In this document: positions 1 through 9,360 of the stretch, piece by piece
Position numbering within the stretch: position 1 is the first letter of the stretch
How the letters are laid out: each line of letters opens with the position of its first letter
The notes under the pieces: model-generated
What the model saw: the letters and a program-made list of their open reading frames with translations, nothing else
Told to the model about the DNA's origin: nothing
The model's database searches: none
DNA from: Grimontia marina
GTDB taxonomy: Bacteria; Pseudomonadota; Gammaproteobacteria; Enterobacterales; Vibrionaceae
DNA length: 64,000 bases
Reading direction: 5' to 3'
NCBI RefSeq assembly: GCF_900060185.1
Contig: NZ_FIZY01000005.1
Coordinates: forward strand, 89,363-153,362
Position numbers and translations under genes: made by a program

Positions 1-304
1 AATCAACGTTGGTGCAGCCCATCATGCGAAATGCCGTCACAGAAAGGGCTGAGCTTGTTGCGCCATCGGCATCAAAGTCGCCCACCACGATAATGCGTCG
101 CCCTTCTGCCATTGCAGCTGCCAGCAATTCTACGGCGCGTTCAATGCCATGTAGTTCGTTGTAATTCAGCAGCCCGCGAGCACTGCGCTCCAGTTCACCT
201 TCAGAGGTGATGCCACGGTTGGCGTAAATACGCTGGAGCAATGGCGGAATTGAAGCAGGAAAAGCAGCATCCTGTGCCGCATGACGACGTTTAATTTCAA
301 TCAT
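1..304 (-). CDS. recJ: Single-stranded-DNA-specific exonuclease RecJ (N-terminal part, cut by window edge)
   Basis: RecJ is a cytoplasmic 5'-3' single-strand DNA exonuclease used in recombination and mismatch repair. Only the first 101 codons lie in the window; the gene runs off the left edge. The reading frame starts with MIEIKRR and contains DFDADG at about residues 81-86, which is the first metal-binding motif of the DHH phosphoesterase family. The start ATG (302-304) is preceded by a GGTTCTCTCC complement that gives a GGAGAG ribosome binding site. It follows dsbC and xerD on the same strand, the order xerD-dsbC-recJ known from E. coli. Identification is from the motif, the N-terminus and the neighbours. 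Confidence 0.93.
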   Translation of the reverse strand, partial: MIEIKRRHAAQDAAFPASIPPLLQRIYANRGITSEGELERSARGLLNYNELHGIERAVELLAAAMAEGRRIIVVGDFDADGATSSALSVTAFRMMGCTNVD

Positions 305-426
305 GGAGAGAACCTGTGAGTCATCGCTTATACCGATGAGCATTAAGAATGCGGATTGAGCCTCCATTTTAGCGGGTGGTTTTCAAAGCGGAAGACTTTG
401 GAACTGAATGCTGTGAAGACAGAAAG

Positions 427-455
427 AAAAAAGCGCCATCAAGTCAGCGCTTTTT
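427..455 (-). terminator. Hairpin between dsbC and recJ
   Basis: AAAAAGCGC (428-436) pairs with GCGCTTTTT (447-455), with a 10-nt loop. On the minus strand it lies 13 bases after the dsbC stop and ends in a T run, so it looks like an intrinsic terminator or attenuator that would reduce read-through from xerD-dsbC into recJ. Confidence 0.6.
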
Positions 456-467
456 GAGAAGAAATAT

Positions 468-1208
468 TTAACCTTTGAATTTCTGTTCAAGATTCTGCAG
501 CAAACCCTTTGCAGGGAGATAACCGCCCAAAACCGTGCCATCTTCAAGCATAATGGCAGGTGTACCCGTCACACCCATTGCGTTGCCCAATGCCATATGG
601 CGACGGACAAGATCCGTGCACTGTTTACTTTCTTCATTGAAGTTGCGCGCTTTTGCCAGGTTCATTGCGTCCACTTTGTCATCTGCACACCAAATGGCAC
701 TCATTTGGCCGATGTTTGGGGAGCGTTCACCCGAGCGAGGGAATGCCAGATAGCGAACGGTAATTCCCAGATCATTGTATTCCTTCATTTCACTGTGGAG
801 CTTCATGCAGTAACCACAAGTGGTATCTGTAAATACGTTAACCACGTATTTCTCGTCTTTCGCCGGATAGACGATCAGTTCTTTCTCAACATCCGCTTCT
901 TCAAACAGCTTTTTATTACGCTTCGCCTGAGTGATTTCAGTCAGGTTGATAGATTCCGTTGGCGTTGTATGGAAAAGCTGGCCATAGATAAAGTAAGAAC
1001 CGTCTTTGTTGGCATAAACCACGCCGCCATTGGTCACCACTTCATAGAGACCCTCAACTGGTGCTTTTTCAATAGTTTCAACGTTCAGACGGTATTTCGC
1101 CAATACATCAGCAATTGCCGCTTTGTCTGCACCTTCCGCAGCCTGTGTGCCGAATGACAACATGGCAGAGGCAATCAAAGCACGCGCCATCAGTTGTTTT
1201 AAATTCAT
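468..1208 (-). CDS. dsbC: Thiol:disulfide interchange protein DsbC (periplasmic disulfide isomerase)
   Basis: DsbC rearranges wrong disulfide bonds in secreted proteins and is kept reduced by DsbD. The 246-residue product starts at the ATG at 1208 with MNLKQLM, followed by a signal peptide of about 23 residues ending near TQAA. An upstream in-frame start at 1250 would put extra charged residues before the signal peptide, so I prefer 1208. An N-terminal dimerisation domain is followed by a thioredoxin-fold domain with the redox motif CGYC at residues 131-134 and a later cysteine pair (IWC...QC). The cis-proline loop is visible as GTPAIM. It sits between xerD and recJ, as in E. coli. Confidence 0.95.
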   Translation of the reverse strand: MNLKQLMARALIASAMLSFGTQAAEGADKAAIADVLAKYRLNVETIEKAPVEGLYEVVTNGGVVYANKDGSYFIYGQLFHTTPTESINLTEITQAKRNKKLFEEADVEKELIVYPAKDEKYVVNVFTDTTCGYCMKLHSEMKEYNDLGITVRYLAFPRSGERSPNIGQMSAIWCADDKVDAMNLAKARNFNEESKQCTDLVRRHMALGNAMGVTGTPAIMLEDGTVLGGYLPAKGLLQNLEQKFKG

Positions 1209-1315
1209 AGTGTTCAGATCCTGAAAATGGGTTTGCGGGCAAACTGTCACTCACTCAGACCGGACAGAAACGAAAAAAATCCCAAGTGAGGTAAAAAAAC
1301 ACCCGTTCGGCTGCA

Positions 1316-2212
1316 TTATGCCCGAGGATGGTGCTCCTGATGCAACTGTTTTAGTCGCTCAGTCGCGACGTGAGTATAAATTTGCGTGGTCGACAGGTCA
1401 CTGTGTCCCAACAACATTTGCACCACACGTAAATCTGCACCGTGGTTCAGCAAGTGCGTTGCAAAAGCATGGCGCAAAACGTGTGGCGAAAGCATGTCAC
1501 CATCAATGCCTGCAAGCGCCGCATAAAACTTGATACGGTGCCAGAAAGTCTGACGGGTCATCATGCGGGCGCGGCGGCTAGGGAAAAACACATCCGAACT
1601 TTGCTCACCGAGCAATGCCGGGCGGCTGTGCGCCATATATCGCTCCAGCCAGTCGATTGCTGCCTCTCCCATTGGCACCAGACGCTCTTTTCCACCTTTA
1701 CCAATTACCCGAACCACGCCCTGACGCAGGCTGACGTTTTCAGTGGTCAGGCTAATAAGTTCAGTCACGCGAAGACCTGTGGCGTACAGCAGCTCCATCA
1801 TGGCTTTATCGCGAAGCTCGAGAGTGTCTTCCACATCGGGCGCATCAAGTAACGCTTCTACCTGCTCTTCCGACAAATCTTTTGGCAGACGCTTAGGCAA
1901 TTTGGGGCTGATCAATGTGGCCGTTGGATCGTCTTCACGCTGCTTTTCGCGGTAAAGGTATTGGAAAAGACGACGCATTGCAGAGAGCATACGGGCACGG
2001 CTGCTTTGCTTGTAATCCTGATCGAATAACCAATGCTGGTAGTCCTGCAGTTTGGACGATGACACTTTCACCAGAGCCACGCTGTCATTATCCAGCCACT
2101 GGCAAAGTTTGGTCAGATCGTTTCGATATGAGGCCAGAGTATTCTCAGATAACCCCCGCTCCATCCACATTGCATCCAAAAACTGCTCTACCAATGCCGC
2201 GTTTTGTTCCAC
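1316..2212 (-). CDS. xerD: Site-specific tyrosine recombinase XerD
   Basis: XerD acts with XerC at dif to resolve chromosome dimers at the division septum under FtsK control. The 298-residue protein has the same length as E. coli XerD, and the catalytic residues fall at the same numbers: R148, K172, H244, R247, H270 and the nucleophile Y279. An N-terminal SAM-like DNA-binding domain (about residues 1-105) precedes the catalytic domain. The start codon is GTG. A gap of about 107 bases separates it from dsbC on the same strand, and fldB diverges upstream, the arrangement found in E. coli. Confidence 0.97.
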   Translation of the reverse strand: MEQNAALVEQFLDAMWMERGLSENTLASYRNDLTKLCQWLDNDSVALVKVSSSKLQDYQHWLFDQDYKQSSRARMLSAMRRLFQYLYREKQREDDPTATLISPKLPKRLPKDLSEEQVEALLDAPDVEDTLELRDKAMMELLYATGLRVTELISLTTENVSLRQGVVRVIGKGGKERLVPMGEAAIDWLERYMAHSRPALLGEQSSDVFFPSRRARMMTRQTFWHRIKFYAALAGIDGDMLSPHVLRHAFATHLLNHGADLRVVQMLLGHSDLSTTQIYTHVATERLKQLHQEHHPRA

Positions 2213-2320
2213 GATTCACTCACTTAAGTTCGATTGTTGCTTCTCTCAAACTACCTCACCCCCGCATGAATGCAAGGTTTACCCTGATTAAGCAAAACGA
2301 TTGCAGCAAAATGCGCCAAA

Positions 2321-2360
2321 TCCTCGTGGTTTACAGGGTGGAGATACAACGCCACGAGGA
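2321..2360 (+). promoter_or_regulatory. Strong hairpin in the xerD-fldB intergenic region
   Basis: TCCTCGTGG (2321-2329) and CCACGAGGA (2352-2360) form a perfect 9-bp inverted repeat around a 22-nt loop. It ends about 35 bases before the fldB start, so it would sit in the fldB 5' untranslated region or in the divergent promoter region. There is no T tract. A translational control element or an operator are both possible; I do not recognise a known riboswitch. Confidence 0.45.
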
Positions 2361-2395
2361 GTAGAATCCCCCCGACGCAACAGCAGGAAAAGCAC

Positions 2396-2914
2396 ATGAA
2401 AATAGGTTTGTTTTACGGCTCCACCACCTGTTACACCGAAATGGCGGCAGAGAAAATCCGCGATATCCTGGGTGACGACTTGGTGGATATTCACAACATC
2501 AAAGAAACGCCGGTTGACCAAATGAATCAATACGATTTGCTGTTGCTGGGCATTTCCACCTGGGACTTCGGTGAGTTGCAGGAAGACTGGGAAGCGGTGT
2601 GGTCACAACTTAATGGCCTGAACCTGCAAGGTAAAGTTGCCGCCCTTTTCGGTCTTGGCGACCAGGAAGGCTATGCCGAATGGTATCTTGATGCCATGGG
2701 CATGCTGCATGATGAGCTGTTGCCAACCGGCCTGAAATTTATCGGCTACTGGCCAAATGAAGGTTATACCTTTGAAGCCTCAAAAGCGCTGACCGAAGAC
2801 GGTAAACAGTTTGTCGGCTTGGCATTGGATGAAGATAGCCAATACGAACTGAGTGATGAGCGCATCGCGACCTGGTGTGAGCAGGTGTTGGTTGAGTTTC
2901 AGGAAACGCTATAG
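2396..2914 (+). CDS. fldB: Flavodoxin FldB
   Basis: FldB is a long-chain flavodoxin, an FMN-binding low-potential electron carrier in the cytoplasm. The 172-residue sequence opens with [15 protein letters not shown], the phosphate-binding loop that holds FMN, and has the second FMN loop near [14 protein letters not shown] and the third near FGLGDQEGY. The start is preceded by GCAGGAAAAGC, a good ribosome binding site. It diverges from xerD, the conserved position of fldB as opposed to fldA in E. coli. An FldA paralogue would probably exist elsewhere in the genome. Confidence 0.93.
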   Translation: MKIGLFYGSTTCYTEMAAEKIRDILGDDLVDIHNIKETPVDQMNQYDLLLLGISTWDFGELQEDWEAVWSQLNGLNLQGKVAALFGLGDQEGYAEWYLDAMGMLHDELLPTGLKFIGYWPNEGYTFEASKALTEDGKQFVGLALDEDSQYELSDERIATWCEQVLVEFQETL

Positions 2915-2946
2915 TCCCTGGACTTGCAAGCCACCTTTCAGACATA

Positions 2947-2974
2947 AAAAAACCACCGCATCCGGTGGTTTTTT
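2947..2974. terminator. Bidirectional terminator between fldB and brnQ
   Basis: AAAAAACCACCG (2947-2958) pairs with CGGTGGTTTTTT (2963-2974) around a 4-nt loop. T runs on both strands serve the convergent genes fldB and brnQ. Confidence 0.9.
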
Positions 2975-2993
2975 GTATTCCAATGACTTTGCT

Positions 2994-4298
2994 TTACGCG
3001 TGTGATGTTTCGTCTTTACGCTTACCCGCAAAGCTTACTGCAACCAGCGCAATTGCCGTTGGCAGCAGCCATGCCATGCCATAGTTAAACAGTGGCAGCA
3101 CTTTCAGTGCAGAGACATCAACGCCCGCGACTTTCGCTGCATCCAACAGTGCAAACACCAAAGACACACCCAGTACCACGCGGTATGCCAGTTGTGGGTT
3201 AGGCATAAAGCGGCGCAGGAACGTCAGAGCAATCAGCGCAATCGCAACCGGGTAAAGTGCAAACAGGACAGGAACAGAAATCGCGATCAACTGGTTCAGG
3301 CCCACGTTCGCTACCACTGCACAAGCAATAGACAGGATAACGACCCATTGGCGGTAAGTGATTTTTGTCAGGGTGCTGAAGTAGTCAGAACACGCTGAAA
3401 CCAGACCGATAACCGTCGTCAGACACGCCAGTACAATGATGGTCGACAGGATGATTTGACCAGCAGGGCCAAATAGCGCCAACACGTAAGCTGACAGAAT
3501 CGCACCACCGTTTGCCGCGCCTGGTGCCACACCCGTCGCTGTCGCGCCCAGATAGAACAGAGAAACGTAAACAAATGCCAGACCCGCGGCCGCAATCACA
3601 CCTGCATAAATCAGGTACTGACAGGTTTTCGCCTGATCCGTCACGCCTTTCTTGCGGATTACATCAACAATCAACATACCGAACATCAGTGCGGCGAAGG
3701 TATCCATGGTGTTGTAACCTTCAAGGAAACCTGTCGTGAACGCCTGATCCACATACGCACCCTGCGCTGCCACGATATCGCCTTGTGGGTTCACCACAAC
3801 CGCAATCGCCAGTACTGCCAGTGCCGCAAACAGGGCAGGCGTCAGCAGCTTACCAATAGTGTCGATAAGCTTGCCTTGAGACAGGGAGAAGAACATTGCG
3901 ATGGCAAAGAACACCACCGAGAAAAGCGACAATTCGAATTGGCCCGGTGCATTCAGGAAAGGCTTAAAGCCCATCTCATACGCCACCAAACCTGCACGTG
4001 GCGCTGCAAAAGCAGGACCGATAATGATGAAAATCAGCACCGCCATCAGTGTTGCCACTGACGCTGGCAGATCGCGGGTCAGGCCTTTCCACCCGCCACC
4101 CGCCACGGCAACCGCGACGATACCAATAAGAGGAAGGCCTACAGCAGTGGTCAAAAAGCCCAGCATTGCAGAAAAGGTGTGTTCACCTGCCAAAAAGCCC
4201 GCCAGAGGAGGAAAGATGATATTTCCGGCCCCGAGGAAAAATGCAAAGGTCATAAACCCTAGCGCGAGTATATCGCTAACCTTTAAACTCTCTTTCAC
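2994..4298 (-). CDS. brnQ: Branched-chain amino acid:cation symporter BrnQ
   Basis: This is an inner-membrane carrier of the LIVCS family that takes up leucine, isoleucine and valine with Na+ or H+. The 434-residue protein has about 12 hydrophobic segments and the family N-terminus with GFMTFAFFLGAGNIIFPP, where the GAGNIIFPP stretch is diagnostic. It ends with a short charged tail (KRKDETSHA). It is a single-gene unit, convergent with fldB and divergent from trmN6. Ion specificity cannot be read from the sequence. Confidence 0.92.
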   Translation of the reverse strand: MKESLKVSDILALGFMTFAFFLGAGNIIFPPLAGFLAGEHTFSAMLGFLTTAVGLPLIGIVAVAVAGGGWKGLTRDLPASVATLMAVLIFIIIGPAFAAPRAGLVAYEMGFKPFLNAPGQFELSLFSVVFFAIAMFFSLSQGKLIDTIGKLLTPALFAALAVLAIAVVVNPQGDIVAAQGAYVDQAFTTGFLEGYNTMDTFAALMFGMLIVDVIRKKGVTDQAKTCQYLIYAGVIAAAGLAFVYVSLFYLGATATGVAPGAANGGAILSAYVLALFGPAGQIILSTIIVLACLTTVIGLVSACSDYFSTLTKITYRQWVVILSIACAVVANVGLNQLIAISVPVLFALYPVAIALIALTFLRRFMPNPQLAYRVVLGVSLVFALLDAAKVAGVDVSALKVLPLFNYGMAWLLPTAIALVAVSFAGKRKDETSHA

Positions 4299-4607
4299 TT
4301 CGTACTACCTATGTGTGTTTGCTTAATAATTGTGTAATCAACCGGTTAGCCTTTTGGTTATTTTTACTGTGCAATACCGATTACGCAGAATAATGACGAA
4401 GTTTTACCACACAGACAATAGAACATTAAAAAATAGATTATAAATCCATTTTTAAATCATTAACTGGCATTTATAACCAACCATTAATCTTTAGGCGATA
4501 GAAGTTGAAGATCTTGATTGCAATAGCCCATAACATAGCAGCAACATAATTATCTATTTTTTAAGCAATTGTCGACAATGGCAACGAGTAGAGTTCAAGA
4601 GGGTACC
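4299..4607. other. Intergenic region between brnQ and trmN6
   Basis: This AT-rich divergent promoter region holds no open reading frame I would support. It must contain the promoters of brnQ (minus) and trmN6 (plus). I see no strong dyad or recognisable riboswitch. Confidence 0.5.
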
Positions 4608-5312
4608 GTGTGTAAAGGCTTCAGATTCAAGCAATTTACTGTCGAAGATAAGGGCTGTGGCATGCCAGTCAGCACGGATGGCGTGCTGCTTGGCGCCTGG
4701 GTTGAAGCGGGAGAGTCTGATGAAGTGCTCGACATTGGCACGGGCTCTGGCTTACTGGCACTGATGATGGCGCAGCGATTTCCCGCAGTAAAAATCACCG
4801 CGCTGGATATCGATGAGCACGCCGCCAACACAGCACTATTCAATTCAGAACAATCTGCTTGGGCAGATCGGATAACTGTGCTGCATCAGGATATTGACGA
4901 GTGGGAAAACCCGTTGCAGTTCAATACTATTATCTGCAATCCCCCTTACTTTAACTCTGGCGAGCAAGCGGGCGATTCTCGGCGAGCCACTGCGCGCCAC
5001 ACCGACACCCTTTCTCACGACACCTTATTAAAAGTGATAAAGACTCGACTTTTACCCAACGGACAGGCGCATTTGATCTTACCTTCAGTGGAGGCTGATG
5101 CCTTGCTGGCGAAAGCCAAAGAGTATGGACTTTATTGCCAACGGCTGTTGAACGTACAACCAACCGCCAACAAACCGGTGAGTCGAAAGTTGATGTCGCT
5201 ATCGAATCAGGAAGAACATGGTTTAGATGCCAAAACCTTGGTGATCCAGGCGGCGGGAAGCTATACAAACGACTTTATTTCGCTCACAAGAGATTTTTAC
5301 CTCAAGATGTGA
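4608..5312 (+). CDS. trmN6: tRNA1(Val) (adenine(37)-N6)-methyltransferase
   Basis: This SAM-dependent enzyme (YfiC in E. coli) methylates A37 of tRNA1(Val). The Rossmann methyltransferase core shows motif I as DIGTGSGLLALMMAQR and the N6-adenine catalytic motif NPPYF. I placed the start at the GTG at 4608 because AAGAGGG lies just upstream and this gives MCKGFRFKQF, a short N-terminus like that of the E. coli protein. An ATG at 4578 or a TTG at 4569 in the same frame would add 10 to 13 residues but lack a ribosome binding site. It lies next to srmB as in E. coli, although there the two genes diverge. Confidence 0.9.
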   Translation: MCKGFRFKQFTVEDKGCGMPVSTDGVLLGAWVEAGESDEVLDIGTGSGLLALMMAQRFPAVKITALDIDEHAANTALFNSEQSAWADRITVLHQDIDEWENPLQFNTIICNPPYFNSGEQAGDSRRATARHTDTLSHDTLLKVIKTRLLPNGQAHLILPSVEADALLAKAKEYGLYCQRLLNVQPTANKPVSRKLMSLSNQEEHGLDAKTLVIQAAGSYTNDFISLTRDFYLKM

Positions 5313-5372
5313 TGATCGTACTTGAATTAGTCTCTATAATTCGCCCCCTAACTTTGAGTGGAGAAACAACGC

Positions 5373-6614
5373 GTGCGAACTTTTGCTGAACTAGAACTGG
5401 ATCCTCAACTGCTACAAGCGCTGGATGACATGAGCTTCGAGCGACCAACAGCGATCCAGGCTGGCGTGATCCCTCATGGTATGGATGGCCGTGATATTCT
5501 GGCGTCTGCGCCAACGGGAACAGGAAAAACTGCTGCTTTTGTATTGCCATTGCTGCAACACCTTATCGACTTCCCTCGTCAGAAGCCGGGTCCTGCACGC
5601 GCCCTGATCCTGACTCCAACCCGTGAACTGGCCATTCAGGTTGCTGATCAAGCCCGCGCGTTGGCGAAATATACCGATTTAAAGATCATCACCATCACAG
5701 GTGGTATCTCTTACCAAGAACATGCTGAGATTCTGGGTAAGACCCAAGACATTGTGGTTGCAACTCCTGGCCGTCTGATGGAATACATCGAAGCAGAACG
5801 CTTTGACTGCCGTGCGATTGAAAGCCTGGTTTTGGACGAAGCAGACCGCATGCTCGACATGGGCTTTGGTCCTGCCGTTGATAAACTCTCTACCGAATGT
5901 CGCTGGCGTAAACAAAGTATGCTGTTCTCCGCGACGCTGGAAGGTAAAGGCATTGAAGGCTTCAAAAACACCCTGCTGACCGATCCGGTAGAAGTAGAAG
6001 CTGAACCGCCACGTCGCGAGCGCAAAAAGATCACCCAGTGGTACTACCGCTGTGACGACATGGCGCATAAAAACGCCCTATTGAAATCTATCCTGACTGA
6101 ACAGGCTGAGCGCGCGATCATCTTTGTGAAAACCCGTGAGCGTCTGGCTGCACTGCGTGAATTCCTGACCAAAGAGAAAGTGAATTGTGCATGGCTGCAA
6201 GGTGAAATGGCTCAGGCAAAGCGTACATACGCTATCGAGCGCTTCACTACAGGTGAGATTAATGTACTGTTGGCGACTGATGTTGCAGCACGTGGTATCG
6301 ACGTGCCGGATATCGATCACGTCATCAACTTTGACCTGCCACGCAAAGCCGACGTGTACCTGCACCGTATCGGCCGTACCGCCCGTGCGGGTAAGAAAGG
6401 TAACGCTATTTCTCTGGTGGAAGCACACGACCAACCAATGATGGATCGTATCTGCCGCTACATGAAAGAAGACGTGAAAGAACGCTATGTTGATGGCATG
6501 AAGCCAAAACATAAGAAGCCGGAATTTAAGAAGAAAAAGAAAAAGCTTTCTAACAAAGAAGTAAAAGGAAAAGCCAAGAAAGCGGCGAAAAAAGCAACGA
6601 AAAAATCCGCATAA
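5373..6614 (+). CDS. srmB: ATP-dependent RNA helicase SrmB (DEAD-box)
   Basis: SrmB helps early assembly of the 50S ribosomal subunit. All DEAD-box motifs are visible in order: Q motif (FERPTAIQ), motif I APTGTGKT, PTRELA, TGG, TPGR, DEAD, SAT, then ATDVAARGID and HRIGRTAR in the second RecA domain. A lysine-rich tail of about 40 residues follows. I chose the GTG at 5373 because GGAG lies 9 bases upstream and MRTFAELELD matches the E. coli N-terminus; an in-frame GTG at 5358 would overlap that site. The gene is 60 bases downstream of trmN6 and could share its transcript. Confidence 0.95.
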   Translation: MRTFAELELDPQLLQALDDMSFERPTAIQAGVIPHGMDGRDILASAPTGTGKTAAFVLPLLQHLIDFPRQKPGPARALILTPTRELAIQVADQARALAKYTDLKIITITGGISYQEHAEILGKTQDIVVATPGRLMEYIEAERFDCRAIESLVLDEADRMLDMGFGPAVDKLSTECRWRKQSMLFSATLEGKGIEGFKNTLLTDPVEVEAEPPRRERKKITQWYYRCDDMAHKNALLKSILTEQAERAIIFVKTRERLAALREFLTKEKVNCAWLQGEMAQAKRTYAIERFTTGEINVLLATDVAARGIDVPDIDHVINFDLPRKADVYLHRIGRTARAGKKGNAISLVEAHDQPMMDRICRYMKEDVKERYVDGMKPKHKKPEFKKKKKKLSNKEVKGKAKKAAKKATKKSA

Positions 6615-6655
6615 TCAAGCTTTTACTAGATTTTCAATTTAATTAGCGTTAAAAG

Positions 6656-6680
6656 AGGAGGCGAAAAGCCTCCTTTTTTA
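6656..6680 (+). terminator. Terminator after srmB
   Basis: AGGAGGC (6656-6662) and GCCTCCT (6668-6674) form a stem with loop GAAAA, followed by a T run. This is a standard intrinsic terminator. Confidence 0.9.
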
Positions 6681-6861
6681 TTTGTTTGCGATCGGTCGCA
6701 GATAAAAATTCTAGTTTGCTAATGGAATGCAGACTAAAGATCGGGCTCACAATCCGTCACATTGACAACACAAAATATTAACAATTTGTGTCATTTTCGG
6801 ATTATCCTGCCGTTGGATAAAAAATCATCTATCCAATATTTTTTATTAGAGGGATCTTTTA

Positions 6862-8403
6862 ATGCAATCTGTTGTTGATTTTTTAAACAGCATTATCTGG
6901 AGTCCAGTGCTTATTTACACCTGTTTGGGTGCTGGCCTGTTCTACTCCATCGTAACGCGCTTTGTTCAGGTTCGTCAGTTCAAAGAAATGACTCGCCTGC
7001 TGTTCTCTGGCAAAAGTTCTGAGAAAGGTATTTCATCTTTCCAGGCACTGGCCGTTTCACTTTCTGGCCGTGTTGGTACCGGTAATATCGCAGGTGTCGC
7101 CGCCGCGATCGGTTTCGGTGGTCCAGGTGCCGTTTTCTGGATGTGGGTTGTTGCCTTCCTTGGCGCTGCAACGGCTTACACTGAATCTACCCTTGCACAA
7201 ATCTACAAAGAAGAAGACAAGGGCGAATTCCGTGGTGGTCCGGCTTACTACATTGAGAAAGCGATGGGTCAGAAGTGGTACGCATGGATTTTTGCCATCG
7301 CGACTATTTTTGCATGTGGTGTTCTGCTGCCGGGCGTACAATCAAACAGTATCGGTAACGCCGTTGAAGCCGCATTCGGCTCTGGTGAAATGATTGAAAC
7401 CGCGATTGGCACCTACAGCCTGGCGAAAATCATCACCGGCACCCTCATCTCCATTTTGCTTGGTTTCATCATTTTTGGTGGCGTGAAGCGAATCGCGAGC
7501 TTTACTCAGGTCGTCGTGCCTTTCATGGCTTTGGCTTACATCATCATCGCATTCGTTATCATTGCGCTGAACATTACTGAAATCCCAGGTATCGTTGCGA
7601 TGATCATTGGCGACGCATTCACACCTATGGCAGGTGTTGGTGCGGCTATCGGCTGGGGTGTTAAGCGTGGTGTTTACTCAAACGAAGCGGGTCAGGGTAC
7701 AGGCCCACACGCTGCGGCAGCCGCGAACGTTCAGCACCCTGCGCAACAAGGTCTGGTTCAATCCTTCTCTATCTACATTGATACCCTGCTGGTATGTTCT
7801 GCCACCGCGTTTATGATCCTTATCACTGGCGCATACAACGTTCACGGTGCTGGCGAAGCCTTCATCATCCAAAACGTTGCAGCAGACATTGCTGCGAATG
7901 GTCCTGTCTTCACCCAGATGGCAATTGAAAGCACTATGCCGGGTTGGGGCAAACCGTTCATTGCGATTGCACTGTTCTTCTTTGCGTTCACCACGATTCT
8001 GGCTTACTACTACATCGCAGAAACCAATGTGGCCTACCTGCGCCGTACCATCAAACTGCCAGGCATGATGTTTGTGCTGAAAGTGATTCTGATGGCAGCG
8101 GTATTCTACGGTACCGTGAAAACCGCCAACCTAGCGTGGGCGATGGGTGACGTGGGTGTGGGCCTGATGGCTTGGCTGAATATTGTAGGCCTAGTGATCA
8201 TCTTCTTCCTGAGCAAACCTGCCCTTAAAGCGCTACACGATTACGAGCGCCAGCAGAAAGAAGGCGTGGAAGAATACACCTTCGATCCTGTGAAGCTTGG
8301 TATCAAGAACGCTGACTACTGGGAGCGTCGCCTGGCACGTCGTACCCAAGACAGCGAAGCTTCGGATGAAGTCTCCGGTAAGCCGGTCAATCCGACTGCT
8401 TAA
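6862..8403 (+). CDS. Alanine/glycine:cation symporter (AGCS family)
   Basis: This is an inner-membrane carrier of the AGCS family, which imports alanine or glycine with Na+ or H+. The 513-residue protein has about 11 hydrophobic segments. Family signatures are FQALAVSLSGRVGTGNIAGV near residues 54-73 and GVKRGVYSNEAGQGTGPHAA in the middle. The charged tail after the last membrane segment is longer (about 60 residues) than in the second AGCS protein of this window. It has its own promoter region after the srmB terminator and its own terminator. The substrate cannot be assigned further. Confidence 0.92.
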   Translation: MQSVVDFLNSIIWSPVLIYTCLGAGLFYSIVTRFVQVRQFKEMTRLLFSGKSSEKGISSFQALAVSLSGRVGTGNIAGVAAAIGFGGPGAVFWMWVVAFLGAATAYTESTLAQIYKEEDKGEFRGGPAYYIEKAMGQKWYAWIFAIATIFACGVLLPGVQSNSIGNAVEAAFGSGEMIETAIGTYSLAKIITGTLISILLGFIIFGGVKRIASFTQVVVPFMALAYIIIAFVIIALNITEIPGIVAMIIGDAFTPMAGVGAAIGWGVKRGVYSNEAGQGTGPHAAAAANVQHPAQQGLVQSFSIYIDTLLVCSATAFMILITGAYNVHGAGEAFIIQNVAADIAANGPVFTQMAIESTMPGWGKPFIAIALFFFAFTTILAYYYIAETNVAYLRRTIKLPGMMFVLKVILMAAVFYGTVKTANLAWAMGDVGVGLMAWLNIVGLVIIFFLSKPALKALHDYERQQKEGVEEYTFDPVKLGIKNADYWERRLARRTQDSEASDEVSGKPVNPTA

Positions 8404-8423
8404 TCGAGATTATTGAGATACAA

Positions 8424-8449
8424 AAAAGGTTAGCCTCGGCTAACCTTTT
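8424..8449. terminator. Bidirectional terminator between the AGCS gene and yaaA
   Basis: AAAAGGTTAGCC (8424-8435) pairs with GGCTAACCTTTT (8438-8449). It serves the convergent AGCS gene and yaaA. Confidence 0.9.
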
Positions 8450-8473
8450 CTTTTTTCTGATTTTAAATGGCGA

Positions 8474-9247
8474 TTACTGCTCTTCGCGCTTAAACACCAG
8501 TTCCTTGTCGCTCGACTCTTCAGCACAGAACCAGTATCCCGCCGTATCAAACTGCTTCAACGCGTCAACCGAATCAATGCGGTTGTCGATGATGTAACGC
8601 GCCATCATGCCGCGTGCTTTCTTGGCGAAGAAGCTGATGACTTTATACTGGCCGTTTTTCTGGTCTTTGAACACTGGCGTGATGATCTGCCCGTCCAATT
8701 GCTTCGGTTTGACTGATTTGAAGTACTCGTTCGATGCGAGGTTCACCAGTACCTTGTCGCCCTGTGCGGCCAGTGCCTGATTTAGCTCATCCGTGATGAT
8801 GTCACCCCAGAACTGATAAAGGTTAGTGCCGCGTGGGTTCGCCAGTTTAGTGCCCATTTCCAAGCGGTAAGGCTGCATCAAATCCAGGGGACGCAACAGA
8901 CCGTATAGACCTGACAACATACGCAAGTGATTCTGCGCCCAATCAAAGTCCTCTTCACTGAAAGTTTCTGCTTCAAGGCCGGTGTACACGTCGCCTTTGA
9001 ATGCCAAAACCGCAGGGCGGGCATTGTCGGTCGTGAACTCCGGCGACCACTCAGCAAAGCGTGCCGCGTTCAAACCTGCAATCTTGTCACTCACCTTCAT
9101 CAGGCTCGAGATATCCGCCGGTGTCAGTTTACGGCACACATCAATCAAAGCTTCAGAGTGCTCGGTTAGCGTCGGTTGCGTATAACGCTCCGTCGCAAGC
9201 GGTGATTGGTAATCCAAGGTTTTTGCCGGAGAAACCACAATCAACAT
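8474..9247 (-). CDS. yaaA: Peroxide stress resistance protein YaaA
   Basis: YaaA (DUF328 family) lowers free iron under peroxide stress in E. coli, where it is under OxyR control. The 257-residue protein starts [13 protein letters not shown], the typical family N-terminus, and carries the conserved stretch [22 protein letters not shown] near residues 112-133. The family binds DNA and has a helix-hairpin-helix-like fold. It is flanked by two AGCS symporters; in E. coli yaaA also lies next to an AGCS gene (yaaJ) and close to thrABC, as it does here. Confidence 0.93.
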   Translation of the reverse strand: MLIVVSPAKTLDYQSPLATERYTQPTLTEHSEALIDVCRKLTPADISSLMKVSDKIAGLNAARFAEWSPEFTTDNARPAVLAFKGDVYTGLEAETFSEEDFDWAQNHLRMLSGLYGLLRPLDLMQPYRLEMGTKLANPRGTNLYQFWGDIITDELNQALAAQGDKVLVNLASNEYFKSVKPKQLDGQIITPVFKDQKNGQYKVISFFAKKARGMMARYIIDNRIDSVDALKQFDTAGYWFCAEESSDKELVFKREEQ

Positions 9248-9300
9248 AGTGTCATTCCTTTCAATCTCTTATTAGCGCAAAGAGTAACACTGACCATCAA

Positions 9301-9328
9301 AAAAGCCACGCGATCAAGCGTGGCTTTT
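9301..9328 (-). terminator. Terminator after the second AGCS gene
   Basis: AAAAGCCACGC (9301-9311) pairs with GCGTGGCTTTT (9318-9328), loop of 6 bases. It lies just beyond the stop codon of the symporter gene on the minus strand and insulates yaaA. Confidence 0.88.
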
Positions 9329-9360
9329 TCCGATAACTGCCATAGATGAAACCGAATGAA

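Noticed and set aside
597..1157. 186-codon frame on the plus strand
   Set aside because: It lies fully antisense to dsbC, which has clear active-site motifs, and has no family features.
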